Below the pieces are notes generated by a model. The model was not told where the DNA came from. It ran no database searches and worked only from the letters and a program-made list of their open reading frames with translations. Position numbers and translations under genes: made by a program. Of a stretch of DNA of 64,000 nt, positions 9,151-20,215 are shown one piece after another. Within the stretch, counting starts at the first letter, position 1, and every line of letters begins with the position of its first letter. The stretch comes from Agapanthus africanus (taxonomy: Eukaryota; Streptophyta; Magnoliopsida; Asparagales; Amaryllidaceae), in NCBI GenBank assembly GCA_030015575.1, contig JASDDO010000016.1, positions 108,271,241 to 108,335,240 on the forward strand, written 5' to 3'.

Positions 9151-10860
9151 GAAACTGAATATTTGACAGAACCTCAGGATTCAATACTCCCGGACGAATC
9201 TCAGCTACTCCGCAAATCTGGTAGGATTTCTCATCCACCCGAGAGATACTATGGTTTTCCCACAGACGGGGTTCGTGAAGATTGCATCTTGGAAGAAGAT
9301 GACCCTACCAGTTTCAGGCAGGCCATTATTAGTAGGGACTCTGATAAGTGGCTGGATGCTATGCAATTCGAAATGGAGTCCATGTATACCAATAAAGTGT
9401 GGACCTTGGATATTGCTCCACCTGGGGTAAAACCCGTTGGATGCAAATGGATCTAAAAGGAAACTTGGTGTCGATGGGCAGGTGGAAACCTATAAGGCTA
9501 GACTCGTTGCAAAAGGTTTTCGTCAAAGACCTGATGTGGACTATGACGAAACTTTTTCTCCAGTGGCTATGCTCAAATCCATTCGGATCCTACTTGCCAT
9601 TGTTGCCTTCCATAACTATGAAATCTGGAAGATGGACGTAAAAACGGCTTTACTAAATGGCTGTTTGGAAGAGTGCGTTTACATGGATCAACCAAAAGGT
9701 TTCGTAGACAGTGCGAGCAGTGGGAAGGTGTGCAAGTTGCTTAAATCCATTTATGGATTAAAGAAGGCATCGCGGAGCTGGAACATCTGTTTTGATGAGG
9801 CAATCAAGGAATTTGATTTCATCAAGAACGAAGATGAACCTTGTGTCTATAAGAAGATTGTAGGACGAACTGTCGTGTTCCTAGTCTTGTACGTGGATGA
9901 CATTCTTTGATAGGAAATGACATTCCTATGCTACAATCGGTCAAGCTATTCTTATCACAAAGGTTCTCCATGTAGGACCTGGGTGATGCCTCATACATTC
10001 TGGGGATCAAGATCTACAGAGATAGATCCAAGAGAGTACTGGGACTTTCGCAGTCCAGGTACATAGAGACCGTACTAAAGAGATTTAGTATGGAAGATTC
10101 CAAGCGCAGTAATATACCCGCATTGCACGGAATCACCCTCTCCAAGAAGATGTCTCCTAAGACTGACGAGGGGAGGGTTCGCATGAGCACTATACCCTAC
10201 GCTTCGGTGGTAGGATCTATAATGTATGCGATGCTATGTACAAGATCAGATGTAGCTTACACGCTGAGCGTGGTGAGCCGGTATCAGTCAGACCCAGGTG
10301 AGAACCACTGGACGGCGGTGAAGAACATTCTCAAGTACCTGAGAAGGACTAAGGAGATGTTCCTGGTTTACGGTAATGGAGACCTCAGGGTCGAGTCCTT
10401 TACCGATTCACGCTTCCAGAGTGACAAAGATGACGGCAAGTCTGTCTCGGGTTTTGTGTTTACCCTCAACGGAGGGGAGGTGTGTTGGAGGAGTTCCAAA
10501 CAGGATACCGTCGCAGACTCGACGATGTAAGATGAATACATTGCTGCAAGCGATGCCGCAAAAGTGGCGGTCTGGATGAAGAAGTTCATTAGTGAACTTC
10601 AGGTGGTTCCGTCCATTGTTGACCCAATAACTTTGTATTACGATAACAATTGGGCTATAGCTTTAGCGAAGGAACCAAGGTCCCATCAGAAATCCAGACA
10701 CATCTTATGGCGGTATCACCTGATCAGGGAGATCATTGATCGCTAGGAGATCGAGGTACGGAGAGTGGACTCAAAAGACAACACGGCGGATCCATTCACA
10801 AAGGCCCTCCCTCAAACACAGTTTGAGCGACTTTTTGAGCTATTGGGTATGCGGTACGCC
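9151..10860 (+). pseudogene. Copia-1 reverse transcriptase and RNase H remnant
   Basis: The RT begins near PPGVKPVGCKWI (about 9420), where about 2 nt are missing (near 9455) and the frame shifts. It continues with YKARLVAKGFRQRPDVDYDETFSPVAM, MDVKTALLNG and the polymerase motif YVDD (about 9890), then loses 1 nt near 9905. The connection and RNase H follow with SRYIETVLKRFSMEDSKR, IMYAMLCTRSDVAY, TDSRF, SSKQDTVADSTM, YYDNN and NTADPFTKALPQ. A TAA at 10528-10530 replaces the site of the usual catalytic glutamate, and a TAG at 10744-10746 breaks the tail. Confidence 0.82.
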
Positions 10861-10925
10861 AGCAGCTGGCCTTAGTGCAGACGTTGGGTATGTGGTACAC
10901 CAATTACTGGCCTTTAGTGCAAGTG
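10843..10925 (+). repeat. 41-bp tandem duplication before the polypurine tract
   Basis: TTGGGTATGCGGTACGCC... starting at 10843 is repeated as TTGGGTATGTGGTACACC... at 10884, a period of 41 bp with several substitutions. It lies at the pol 3' end between the RNase H tail and the polypurine tract. Copia-3 has a single copy here. Confidence 0.65.
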
Positions 10926-10930
10926 GGAGA
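10921..10930 (+). other. Polypurine tract of Copia-1
   Basis: AAGTGGGAGA lies just before the LTR start TGTTGGAT at 10932. The same tract appears, inverted, at the LTR boundary of Copia-2, -3 and -4. Confidence 0.85.
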
Positions 10931-10931
10931 T

Positions 10932-11943
10932 TGTTGGATATGTATGCCCTAGAGGCCATTATTGTATAGTACAAGTTTGTATAATACATTTTGGAGGCTT
11001 GGGATATATATACGGGTTTACGACAGTCTTGCTCGATATAGTAGTATGCTACTTGGTTTGTTTCTATCTTAATATGTGTATATGTTTCTTTTAACATATC
11101 GCTAATACATATTGATGGAGCCCTTAGGATCTTTACTTGACTACCGGCGTTGTGATGGCGATCACACTAGTGGGGGCTGGGTAGCCTATAAGCACATCCT
11201 TATTTTGGTCCCTAGTCCTAGGATTATCGAGACAGGGCATAGATACTCCCGAGTAGACTGATGCATACGTTTCTCGTCCCAGCAGGGGAGATGGTCTGTC
11301 CCACAGCCATCAGTACGTCGTACTGGAGATAGTATGCAGGTGCTTGTTAGGTTACGAGTACACTGGACAGGACTCGTCGGGAACTGTTGGTTGGCATTAT
11401 ACCTATCGTCAGTTAACAGTTCCCAGGTGACATGAGTACAGCTTAGTCCGCTGACTTGATACTGTCACTTCGCCTCGAGTGTGTTCACATTGTTCTTAGA
11501 TTACTACCCTACCACGGCTCTATTGAGTCGTGCAAAAAGGTAGTAGTTGGGTGCAATCCCGAAGCACTTGGAGGCAGTGAAGGTTAGACAGGATTCGTCT
11601 CTCCCGGTATTGGGAGTTGATATCGCGTTGTGTCTAGGAGAGCCATTACACATAGTCGTCCCTGTCCAGGGCAAGCGAGAATTACTGGTAGTGTTTCCAG
11701 TAGTTTCTCAGGGTGTTCTGGGGTACACTCCGACATGACTTGTACCGCTATTAAGGGACTGACGTTTACCGCCCCCTAGGCCCGCCATGCGAAACTCTCA
11801 GTCGAACAGACCGGACTATACGGAGATTGTCACATTCAGGCTCAGTAGGAGTTCGGATGGGTTCACCTCATCAGTCTTCTTATCGGCATCTACCTGGGGA
11901 CCGTTACGTACAACTAGTACCGCTTGCGGCCTGTGGTTAAACC
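10932..11943 (+). repeat. 3' LTR of Copia-1, first part
   Basis: It begins TGTTGGATATGTATGCCC and runs to the Copia-2 insertion, whose left target copy is AAACC at 11939-11943. The LTR resumes at 22439. Counting the target once, the reconstructed LTR is about 2065 bp, in line with the 2.1-2.2 kb LTRs of its relatives. Confidence 0.85.
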
Positions 11944-14158
11944 TGTCAGGTTACTAGGCACACTAAGGAGGCTTTACAAGGCATCGCCATGCTGGATTAA
12001 AAAATTTAGGTGCCTAACAACCCGAAGCAAGATCGTTAACTAGAGATTAGGCGAAACAAAAAGCAAGTAGATAACAATTATCACTAAGGAAGGGACTACA
12101 ACCTTTTTAGATCCAGTCCACCACTTCCAAAGCTCCGTGACGACGTACCTTCACTGCGATCATCTAACTCCCGGACTCTCGGACGGCTCCTTGAGAAGTT
12201 GCAACGGGATCTCTTGAAGTCTTCGATGCCGAAAATGATCTACGTCGAGGGAATACGGACTCAAGCTTCTACCTCACTAATCAAAGAATTAGTGAAGCAA
12301 ACACCCTAAACTAAAGTGCTAGTCTAGTAGAGGATGGTGAGATAGGAAATGGGTACTCTTTAGATTTTGATTTCTCACACTTAATCTTCACTTGATGATT
12401 TTCTAGCAAGCTTTCTCTTTTCTTCAAGAAGGAGAAGAAGAAAAAGAATAAGAATAATATGATAAATAGAAAATCAAGTGAAGAGTTATCATAATGCAAC
12501 CATGGGTGAGGTTAACTCATGTAGAGAGTAAACTAGGGTTTAGATAAATTGTTAGGTTAAGGATAAAACAAAATGGTAGACTTTTTCAAAGATGCATGAA
12601 GCATCATGAAGCTTCTTGCATAAAACAAAGATAATCACTATTTTATTTTTGCCAAAAGTAAATAAATAAAATAAATAATTAACTTAAAACCTAGCCATTA
12701 ACCTAAACAAGGTTAAAAGAAAATACACACCCAAGTTTGCATGTATCATCAAACGTGATACAATATAGTGCACAAAAATATATCACATATACAACTTGTG
12801 CACATCATGTGAGAAAATCAATCTTAAGTGAACCAATACTAGTTAATGTAAAGTAATATATCAAATATATAATTATACATTAAATCATTAAATCAACACT
12901 TGATTTAACGATCCGGTCATATCACATATAACCGACTAATATCAATGTATCGACTTATCAAATCAACACTTGATTCGATAACTAGGTTATATCGCATATA
13001 ACCGATCGACACAAGAATCGTGAGAATTGAATGCGGTATCACATACTCGCATCATTCTCGGTCCTGCACATATCTCATATGTGCTCTTATTTCGTTTTGC
13101 CTGAGCCAGTACAACCTCTATGTAGGACTCTAAATACTCGTCAATACGCCGGCAGTAGGTGATGATCATATCAAGCACCCACAAGCCGTCAGCGGTACTA
13201 CCTGGACGTAACGACTACCCGGGTATTGAGCGATCAGAAGATCAGCAAGCAAGCCCGCTCCAACTCCTGCAAAAAGCCTGACAATGACACTACCGTAAAG
13301 TCCGGTTTCTCGTCTGATATGTCGCATATCAAGTCTAGGGGTGGTAAACGTCAGACCCCAATAACCGATAAGTCATGCCGATGAGAGGCTCATAACGGGT
13401 CGAGAAACTACTGGTAACACTTACCAGTATATCTCTAAACCAGCCCTGGCCAGGGACTTCCCTGTTATGGCCAATCGAGCACAGCGCAACATCAACCCCC
13501 AATACCGGGAGAGACGAAACCCCTCCTATCGCTCATTGCCTCCATGTGACTCGGGACTGTACCCAAAAACCACCGTTTTGCACGCCCTCTTGGACATGGT
13601 AAGGTTGAAATAAAAACACAGTGGGAATCACACAAGACTCTATGACGATCTCGGGTCTACAGACTACCCTGTACCAGTGTCACCAGAGAACTTCCATCTG
13701 ACGTAAGGTATAATACCATCGGGAGTTCTCGGCGAGTCCGTCCAGTGTACCCTGTCTCCACTGAGCACCCGTATATCATCTCTGATGTTAAACACCAATG
13801 GATATGGGATCATCCATCGCTCATCTGTATGGGTCGAGAAGGTATACGCTAGTCTACTCTGGTATATCGATGCCCCGTCTTGATACACCCTCGACTAGGG
13901 ACCTTGAAGGATGTACTTATGGACTACCATGTCCCCACTAGTATGATCCGCATCATAGTCCAGGCAGTCAAGTACACATCCTAAGGGCTTTACCAACATG
14001 TAACAGAGAGACAATCAGTGTACACGTTAAGGTAAAGAGTAACCAGATAGCTTACTATTATGTCGAGCAAGAAAGTCCTCCCTATATATGTCCAAGCATC
14101 CACTACAATATACAACACATGTATAGTAATGGCCTATAGGGCATACATATAACTAACA
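11944..14158 (-). repeat. 3' LTR of Copia-2
   Basis: The LTR is 2215 bp, reading TGTCAGG...CTAACA on the plus strand, so TGTTAG...CCTGACA in element sense. It is nearly identical to the 2218-bp partner at 20216-22433; scattered substitutions and a few 1-3-bp indels are visible. Short open frames in it occur in both copies and are incidental. Confidence 0.92.
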
Positions 14159-15420
14159 ATCTCCCACTTGCACTAGGGCCATCTGAGAACAGTGGTTGTA
14201 GTATCTCATACTCAACCATCCCATAATAGTCTCTCTCTGGGAAAAAGGCCTTTGTGACTGGATCCGCCGTGTTGTCCTCTGAGTTTACCCTCCTGACCTC
14301 GATCCCCTGGAGATCAACCATCTCCATGATCAGGTGACACTGCCTAAGAATTATGTCTGGATCACTGATGGGACGGGCGTTCCCAGGCATAAGCCACAAC
14401 TCCATTGTCACACAATGGGAGGAACGAAGTTCATCTCATTAACTAATCTACATCCAGACTGCCTCTTTGGTATCATCTTAAGTAGCGATGTATCCAACCT
14501 TTATCGTCTAGTATGCCACGGTATCTAGCTTGGAACTCTTCCAACATACCGTCCCTTTACTGAGGGTAAAGACAATGCATGTGACTGACATTCAGTCGTC
14601 CTTATCACCCTGGAACCTTTCCAGTGATTCTCCCCAGGATCGATTGATACCATCTCACTACAACTAGTGAGAATCCTAACATCCAATTACTTGTATCTCA
14701 TAGATCAAAACTCGGGATTTAGGAGGTATCACTTTGATCCTATATGGAGAATCCTTGTGATAAGCGGAGATTGACCGAGCGTAGCATAGGAAACTTCTTC
14801 CCTATCAAGACTATGTCATCCACGTACTCTACGAGGATCACCACCATACTCCCTACTACCTTTTTGTATATACAAGGTTCATCTACCATTTTGATGATGT
14901 CAAACTCTTTGACTAACTCATCAAAACAGATGTTCCAACTCCGCGATGCCTGCTTTATCACATAAAACATCTTGCACACGTTTCCGCTGCTCCCACTGTC
15001 TACGAAGCCCTTTGACTGTGTACTTATAGACTCTTTCTTCTAAAACATCATTTAGAAAAGCAGTCAAGACACCCAACCGCCAGATATCGTAGTCATGGTA
15101 TGTAGCCGTGGCAAGTAGGATCTGGATAGACTTAAGCATAGCTACTTAGAAAAGGTTTCATCATAATCCATACCTGGTCAATGATGCCAACCTTTAACAA
15201 GTCTAGCTTTGAAAGTCTCAACTTTTCCATGTACACCAAGTAATCTTCTCAAGATATACTTGCTTCTGATAGGGATTTAACCCTTCAGATAAGGCAACCA
15301 AAGTCCATACTTTGTTGGTGTATAAGGATTCCATCTCAGATCGAAAAACATCCAGCCATTCTTACAGAGTCCCACTCCTGATGGCCTTCTAGAAACTAGT
15401 TGGGTCATCATCTCATGATG
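14159..15420 (-). pseudogene. Copia-2 RNase H and RT remnant
   Basis: Next to the LTR (polypurine tract inverted at about 14159-14170) is a decayed RNase H ending equivalent to SEDNTADPVTKAF (about 14240-14290). The RT palm is better preserved: ASRSWNICFDE, DEPCIYKKVVG and the polymerase motif YVDD lie within 14740-14979, and MLKSIQILLATATYHDYDIW within 14921-15139. Frameshifts and stops separate these blocks. Confidence 0.75.
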
Positions 15421-17152
15421 CAATCCTCTCTCCCACTGTCATAGAGAAACCAAAGTATCTCTCAGGTGGGTGAGAAACCCTACTAGATCGGCGGAGAGGC
15501 TGAGGTTCGTTGGTCGCTATTGAATCCTTTGGTTCTGCCAAATCATCAGCTGCAGTTTGTATAGCTGGAACTTCTTCCAGTTCTTCCTCATGACCACTCA
15601 TTTCTTCATAAGAAATTTCCTTTCACAAAGGTGGCATGCTGAGAAACAAAACATCTTCTGTTCCTCGGTTTGGTAGAAGATATTCCCTTGCGAATGCTTG
15701 GGATATCCAACAAACTTCTGCGGAACTGACTTTGCCTAGAGCTTGTCCGGATTTTTCTTTTAGATATAGGCCGGACAACCCCAAATCTTAACTGACTTAA
15801 GAGACGGGCTCTTCCCTTTCCATATCTCATATGAAGTGGTAGACAACTGATTTGATCGGAACCCTATTCAATAGGTATGCAACTTCACAAGTGCATAACT
15901 CCCTCAAAGGAAATAGGTAACTCAGTTGTACTCATCATAGAGCACACCTTATCATATAGGGTGTGAGTGCTCCGTCCCGATACACCTACGTGCTGTGGTG
16001 TATACGGAGGAGTAATGCTGAGAGAGAATCTCATTCTCCTTTAGAGTAATCCAGGAATTCTGTGCTCAAGTATTCTCCTCCTTGATCGCATCAAAGGACA
16101 TAATACTTATACTTATTTTGGTTCTCTACTTCTAACTTATATTCTGTGAATATCTCAAAAGGTTCGGACTTGTGTTTCAACAGGAACATGCGTCTGAATC
16201 TTGAGAGATTATCAGAGAATGTAATGAAGTACAAAGAACCGGTCTTGGTATGTATAGATAGGGGACCTTCATACATCACCATGTATCATCCCAAGAGTTC
16301 ACTAACTCTTTCTCTATTTCCAGTAAACGGAGCTAAGGTCAGCTTATCTCTGTGACATGACTGGCAAGTTTCACAAGATGTAAATTCAAACTGATTTAAA
16401 TATGCATCTTAATGTAACTTAAGCTAGTCGGGTCGCATTGATATGACCTAATCTACAATACCTCAAGAAGGATCCGTTCATTTCTGAACTTTTCCTCTTG
16501 TGTATATTCTGTATAGTAAGAACTGTAGTTTGATTTAGAACGTCAATGCTTTTAGATAACGTGCCTGAACCGATCAACGCTTGATATAGGAAATGTACAA
16601 AATATTATCCAATCAATACAAAATTATATCCTTCTTTATCTAAATAAAGAGACTGATATGATTTTGTATATCAGGTTCGGTATCTAATAACATTTGTTCA
16701 GAATCAATGTATTCTAGTAATACAGGGTGATAGTGACCAACAGACTTGGCTGCAACATTTGCACCGTTTTCTATCTCATGAAACTTATCACCCGTTCACA
16801 GTTCTCTACCTATCTGTAGCCCATGTAACAGATTACATATGCGGGATCCTGATCCGGTATCATATACCCAGGACGTAAAGGATACTGAGAAAAAGTTCTC
16901 TGTAATGAAAACACCCGAAGATGGTGCATCTGCATGCACTTTCTTCGTTTGGGCGGCACGGGAATTCTGGTAATCCCCAATTTCCTGCTCTATCTTATAA
17001 CAATTATAAGTTGGAGCGGGACCAACGTTCCCCAGCTCAGTATAACAAGCGGGTTCGGTCAATACATCCGTATTATTATCTTGATTAAGGCGTGATATGG
17101 TCGCTACCTGGAGAGAGAGAAAGAAGAAAACACTCTGGGTGCGCTCTTGCAA
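15421..17152 (-). pseudogene. Copia-2 integrase and protease remnant, gag absent
   Basis: In element sense the order is protease (WVYDTGSGS, about 16840-16880), pre-integrase, integrase core with FITFSDNLSRF (about 16220) and the integrase C-terminal region with RRSSRVSHPPERYFGF (about 15450). The 5' part (16796-17152) matches the Copia-1 segment that replaces gag: both have the about 130-bp bridge between leader and post-zinc-knuckle sequence. Many stops and frameshifts are present. Confidence 0.72.
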
Positions 17153-17550
17153 GATCAGATTGGTTATTATTTTATCTAATCAAGATGGCTCCCACTGTTT
17201 TTATCAAATCTTCCTTCAAACCCTAAAAGGAAAGACTAGCCGGGATTAATTACACGCTACAAGTTCGCCATTCTTTCAGCCAGGCCAGTGTCGGTACTTT
17301 GAGGGAGGTGCCCCGTGCTTTCGCACGGACCTAATTAATGTAAACCTCATTTTCCCAGAGGCATAACCCCGTTAACACCTTTCTAGACACCTACTTGATC
17401 GGCTAATTGTAATGTGTAAAACTCTCCCAGGAGTAACAATTACTCGCAGTGGGTATCGGGATCCAACTATCTCATAGAAGGTATGCAATCTCACTGCAAA
17501 TTTCAACACTTGAAATTCTCGATAATATTTTGCCCCTAGCGTGCTATGAC

Positions 17551-17744
17551 CTTGACGCATGCCAAACAACCCATAGTCCGCTAGTCAAGTTCAACCTGTA
17601 CATTTCTTGATTGAATTAAACCCACCCGCACGACCCATGACGCATGCCAAACAACACCGTATGAATACCCTAATCTAATCGCATCGTATGCTAGCAGATA
17701 AGCACTAGTTAGCTACCGTACACTACGCCTTTACGCATGCCAAA
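17551..17744 (-). other. Three-hairpin array in Copia-2 leader
   Basis: Three copies of an ACGCATGCCAAAC-type motif occur at about 17551, 17636 and 17731, the same spacing as in the other leaders. In element sense the first reads TTGGCATGCGTCAA, a short stem-loop equivalent to TTGAC(N)GTCAA in Copia-1. Confidence 0.55.
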
Positions 17745-17899
17745 CTACCGCAGCTCGAATACTAAGCAGTACTTATCTGAAATGACGGAGGGCTATGACA
17801 GGTTTTTCTGAAAACCTATTGCGTAATGAACTTGATATCGTTGTAGAATCAAATGATTTTGAAATGGAGTGTTTTTTAGGCTTTTCTAGTTTTGCTAAA

Positions 17900-18105
17900 G
17901 GGGTCACTCCCGGTGAAGGGATCGTCGGCCCTTTCCTCATTGAATAAGGTGCAGGATATATCATATATACCGCTGTGCAAAGCAGAAACTATAGAAGCAA
18001 TCAAAAGAAAAACCGAGGGGTGTAGCATCTGCCAGTCATTGCTAAAGGGGTCACTCCCGGTGAAGGGATCTCGGCCCTTTCCTTATCGAATAAGGTGCAG
18101 GATGT
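17900..18105 (-). repeat. Duplicated leader block of Copia-2
   Basis: GGGGTCACTCCCGGTGAAGG followed by a CGGCCCTTTCC region occurs at 17900 and again at 18047, period 147 bp. The unit contains AAGGG...CCCTT, able to form a small hairpin. The same pair exists in Copia-1 and Copia-4. Copia-0 has one copy in the window, and Copia-3 has lost both. Confidence 0.7.
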
Positions 18106-19581
18106 TCTACAAGGAACACCGCGATGCAAAGCAAGAACTGTAGCTACCTGTTTTTGAAAATTTGATTCCACAACATCATTTAGGTTTCTTTTTCTTTCAT
18201 TAATCACATTAATGAATTCCCATCATTTAAGTTACCTAAACATCACAGATAAATACGATGTACACTTATGCCATCCGCATTCGCCTCGATGTCCCCTCGT
18301 GCACCGTTAGGTTAGGTAACTAACGGCAGAGCGGGGCAGGGCTAGCATAGGTGTAAAACATAAGTAACGTCTATATAATATATCATATATACTATATACA
18401 GTATCCATCACAGCATATCAAATGATCACATCACAGATATCGCAGCAGAAGAAACATATGAAACATTGGATATTCTAGGACGTCCGTGTTTTAAATACGA
18501 GCCAGTATACAACACGGATTCCACGGTCGCGATGAATAGCCAAACCCATACCCCTAGACCCCTACGAGAGCGGCAAGAAACCCTACCAATTCTAGAGTTA
18601 GGAGACCTGGACTCGACTCCTCGAGTAGGTCTCCCACTGGACTCTAGAACCCGGTTACTTGTGCTCCCCTCCTTGGGTCTGTCCTAGTGCGGAAAAGTAA
18701 ATAATATACAAAAGGTGACATCTTCCGCAACCTGGAAGTGCCCCAATAAAAGAATATTACATACAAGTTTTTACATGAATGAAAATGAAAAACACTCATC
18801 TCACATAAAAAAAAAACCCGGCTATTCAAACACGACGATCCAATATAATATATCCAGCAACACATAACATCACATGTCATCAACGTAAGCAAACATGCGT
18901 ATCCCAATTGTCGTTGACATATAGCAACGAAACCGGCGATATCACATATTACACTTACGGTCGCAGAAAAGAAAGTGTAAAACTACAATAGTTGGAATCC
19001 GCAACCTGCATAGACATCGCATGCCTAACCAAATGAATTCCTTAGACATCGCATGCCTAAAAATTATAAACCCTGCATTTTAGTCTCATTATCGAAAAAA
19101 CTTTTCAATATCAAGTTAGGCAATTCAACAAGATTCCCGACATCCTGATCGAATGCTCGTCGCAAACTTTAGTAGGCGGCCGCACCCCCGATGCCGTCGA
19201 CGAAGTGCACCAAGGCGGAACACCGCTGCCGCGAGCACCCGAACGGATGCTTTCGGCGACGGGGTTCTCCTACAGTCACTTGGTCGGGGCTATGGGGTGT
19301 TGCTGTCTATTAAGTTTATCCGGCGAGTATCCGCGTATACTACGTGATTGCGACGGACTTTTGATCACATCAAAATTCCGTGGCAACCGATCAAGTGAGA
19401 CTATACTGCTATGTTTATAACATCCAAATCATTTATCTCATAACCAATTGTGGATTCCAAATATTGTATCACATTCCAAATAAATAGAAAATGTTAAACT
19501 TTCCGATCGAACAATCAAACACCCAAGTTTTCCCGAAACAACTCAATACATGAAATAAGTTTAAAAACAACCATTTCATGC

Positions 19582-19654
19582 CACAGTAGCAACGGTCCAG
19601 CCGTAGAAGGGTCAAGCCAACGCCTCACATGTGGCACGCCGTACTGCCCCAAAC
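19582..19654 (-). other. Highly conserved leader block
   Basis: This 73-bp block, starting ACAGTAGCAACGGTCC, matches Copia-3 40501-40573 with one difference by eye, while sequence on either side is clearly more diverged. It lies about 550 nt after the primer site. Copia-4 has no recognisable copy. Confidence 0.6.
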
Positions 19655-19968
19655 CCTAAGATTCAAAGGGCAGTTCAAGACGGTCACATAATTGAGTTAA
19701 GCTTTGTTGTCTTCTAGAGGTTCCATCGCGTTACCTGCACTACTTAGAACGTCTTTAAACTACGGAAAGATCCAACACTTGGAAATTTTCCGACAGGGGA
19801 AAAAGTGGGTATTTATATCTGGTCAAAATTAAATTCTCCGAGCGAATCGACGGTTACAAAATAAACCGCAGAATACTCAACACTTGAGTCAGATTAAAAA
19901 TACCCATAAAATAGTAAGAACAGAGACAAGTATTACGGTGCAAAAATAAAAACATACACTCACTGTAC

Positions 19969-20015
19969 GGCCGCGGATCCGAGGCACAAGTAGGCAATTG
20001 CCGCGGTTCCGCGGC
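19969..20015 (-). promoter_or_regulatory. Paired GC palindromes in Copia-2 leader
   Basis: GGCCGCGGATCCGAGGC (19969-19985) and GCCGCGGTTCCGCGGC (20000-20015) are separated by a 14-bp spacer, about 190 nt after the primer site in element sense. An outer TGTACGG/CCGTACA inverted repeat encloses the pair. The spacer resembles that of the GP1 LTR pair. Confidence 0.7.
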
Positions 20016-20200
20016 CATCCGTACAGATGACGTCACCAAATTTGCATCGTAATTCTTATAAAACCGTACTGAATTTTTTAGGCATTTTTAATTCTGGTAA
20101 AACCCAGATTTTAAAAAACGTACAGAAAGGGGTATAATTTGAGGTTTCTCGGTTCGTTCGGAGTTTTAACTTCGTTAACACATCGCCTAATGCTCTAACC

Positions 20201-20214
20201 TGGCTTTGATACCA
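20201..20214 (-). other. Primer-binding site of Copia-2 (initiator tRNA-Met)
   Basis: In element sense the site reads TGGTATCAAAGCCA directly after the 5' LTR. It is one base off the standard TGGTATCAGAGC complement of initiator tRNA-Met. Confidence 0.8.
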
Positions 20215-20215
20215 C

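Larger units (their letters stand above)
17153..20200 (-). other. Leader of Copia-2
   Basis: This is about 3 kb of noncoding sequence between the primer site and the protease remnant. From the primer site it holds the palindrome pair (19969-20015), a 73-bp block almost identical to Copia-3 (19582-19654), a variable stretch, the duplicated block (17900-18105) and the three-hairpin array (17551-17744). No long coding frame is shared with the related leaders. Confidence 0.75.

Noticed and set aside
12311-12499. 62-codon frame in Copia-2 LTR, repeated at 20585-20773
   Set aside because: It is lysine- and phenylalanine-rich because of an AG-rich tract, and shared only through LTR duplication.
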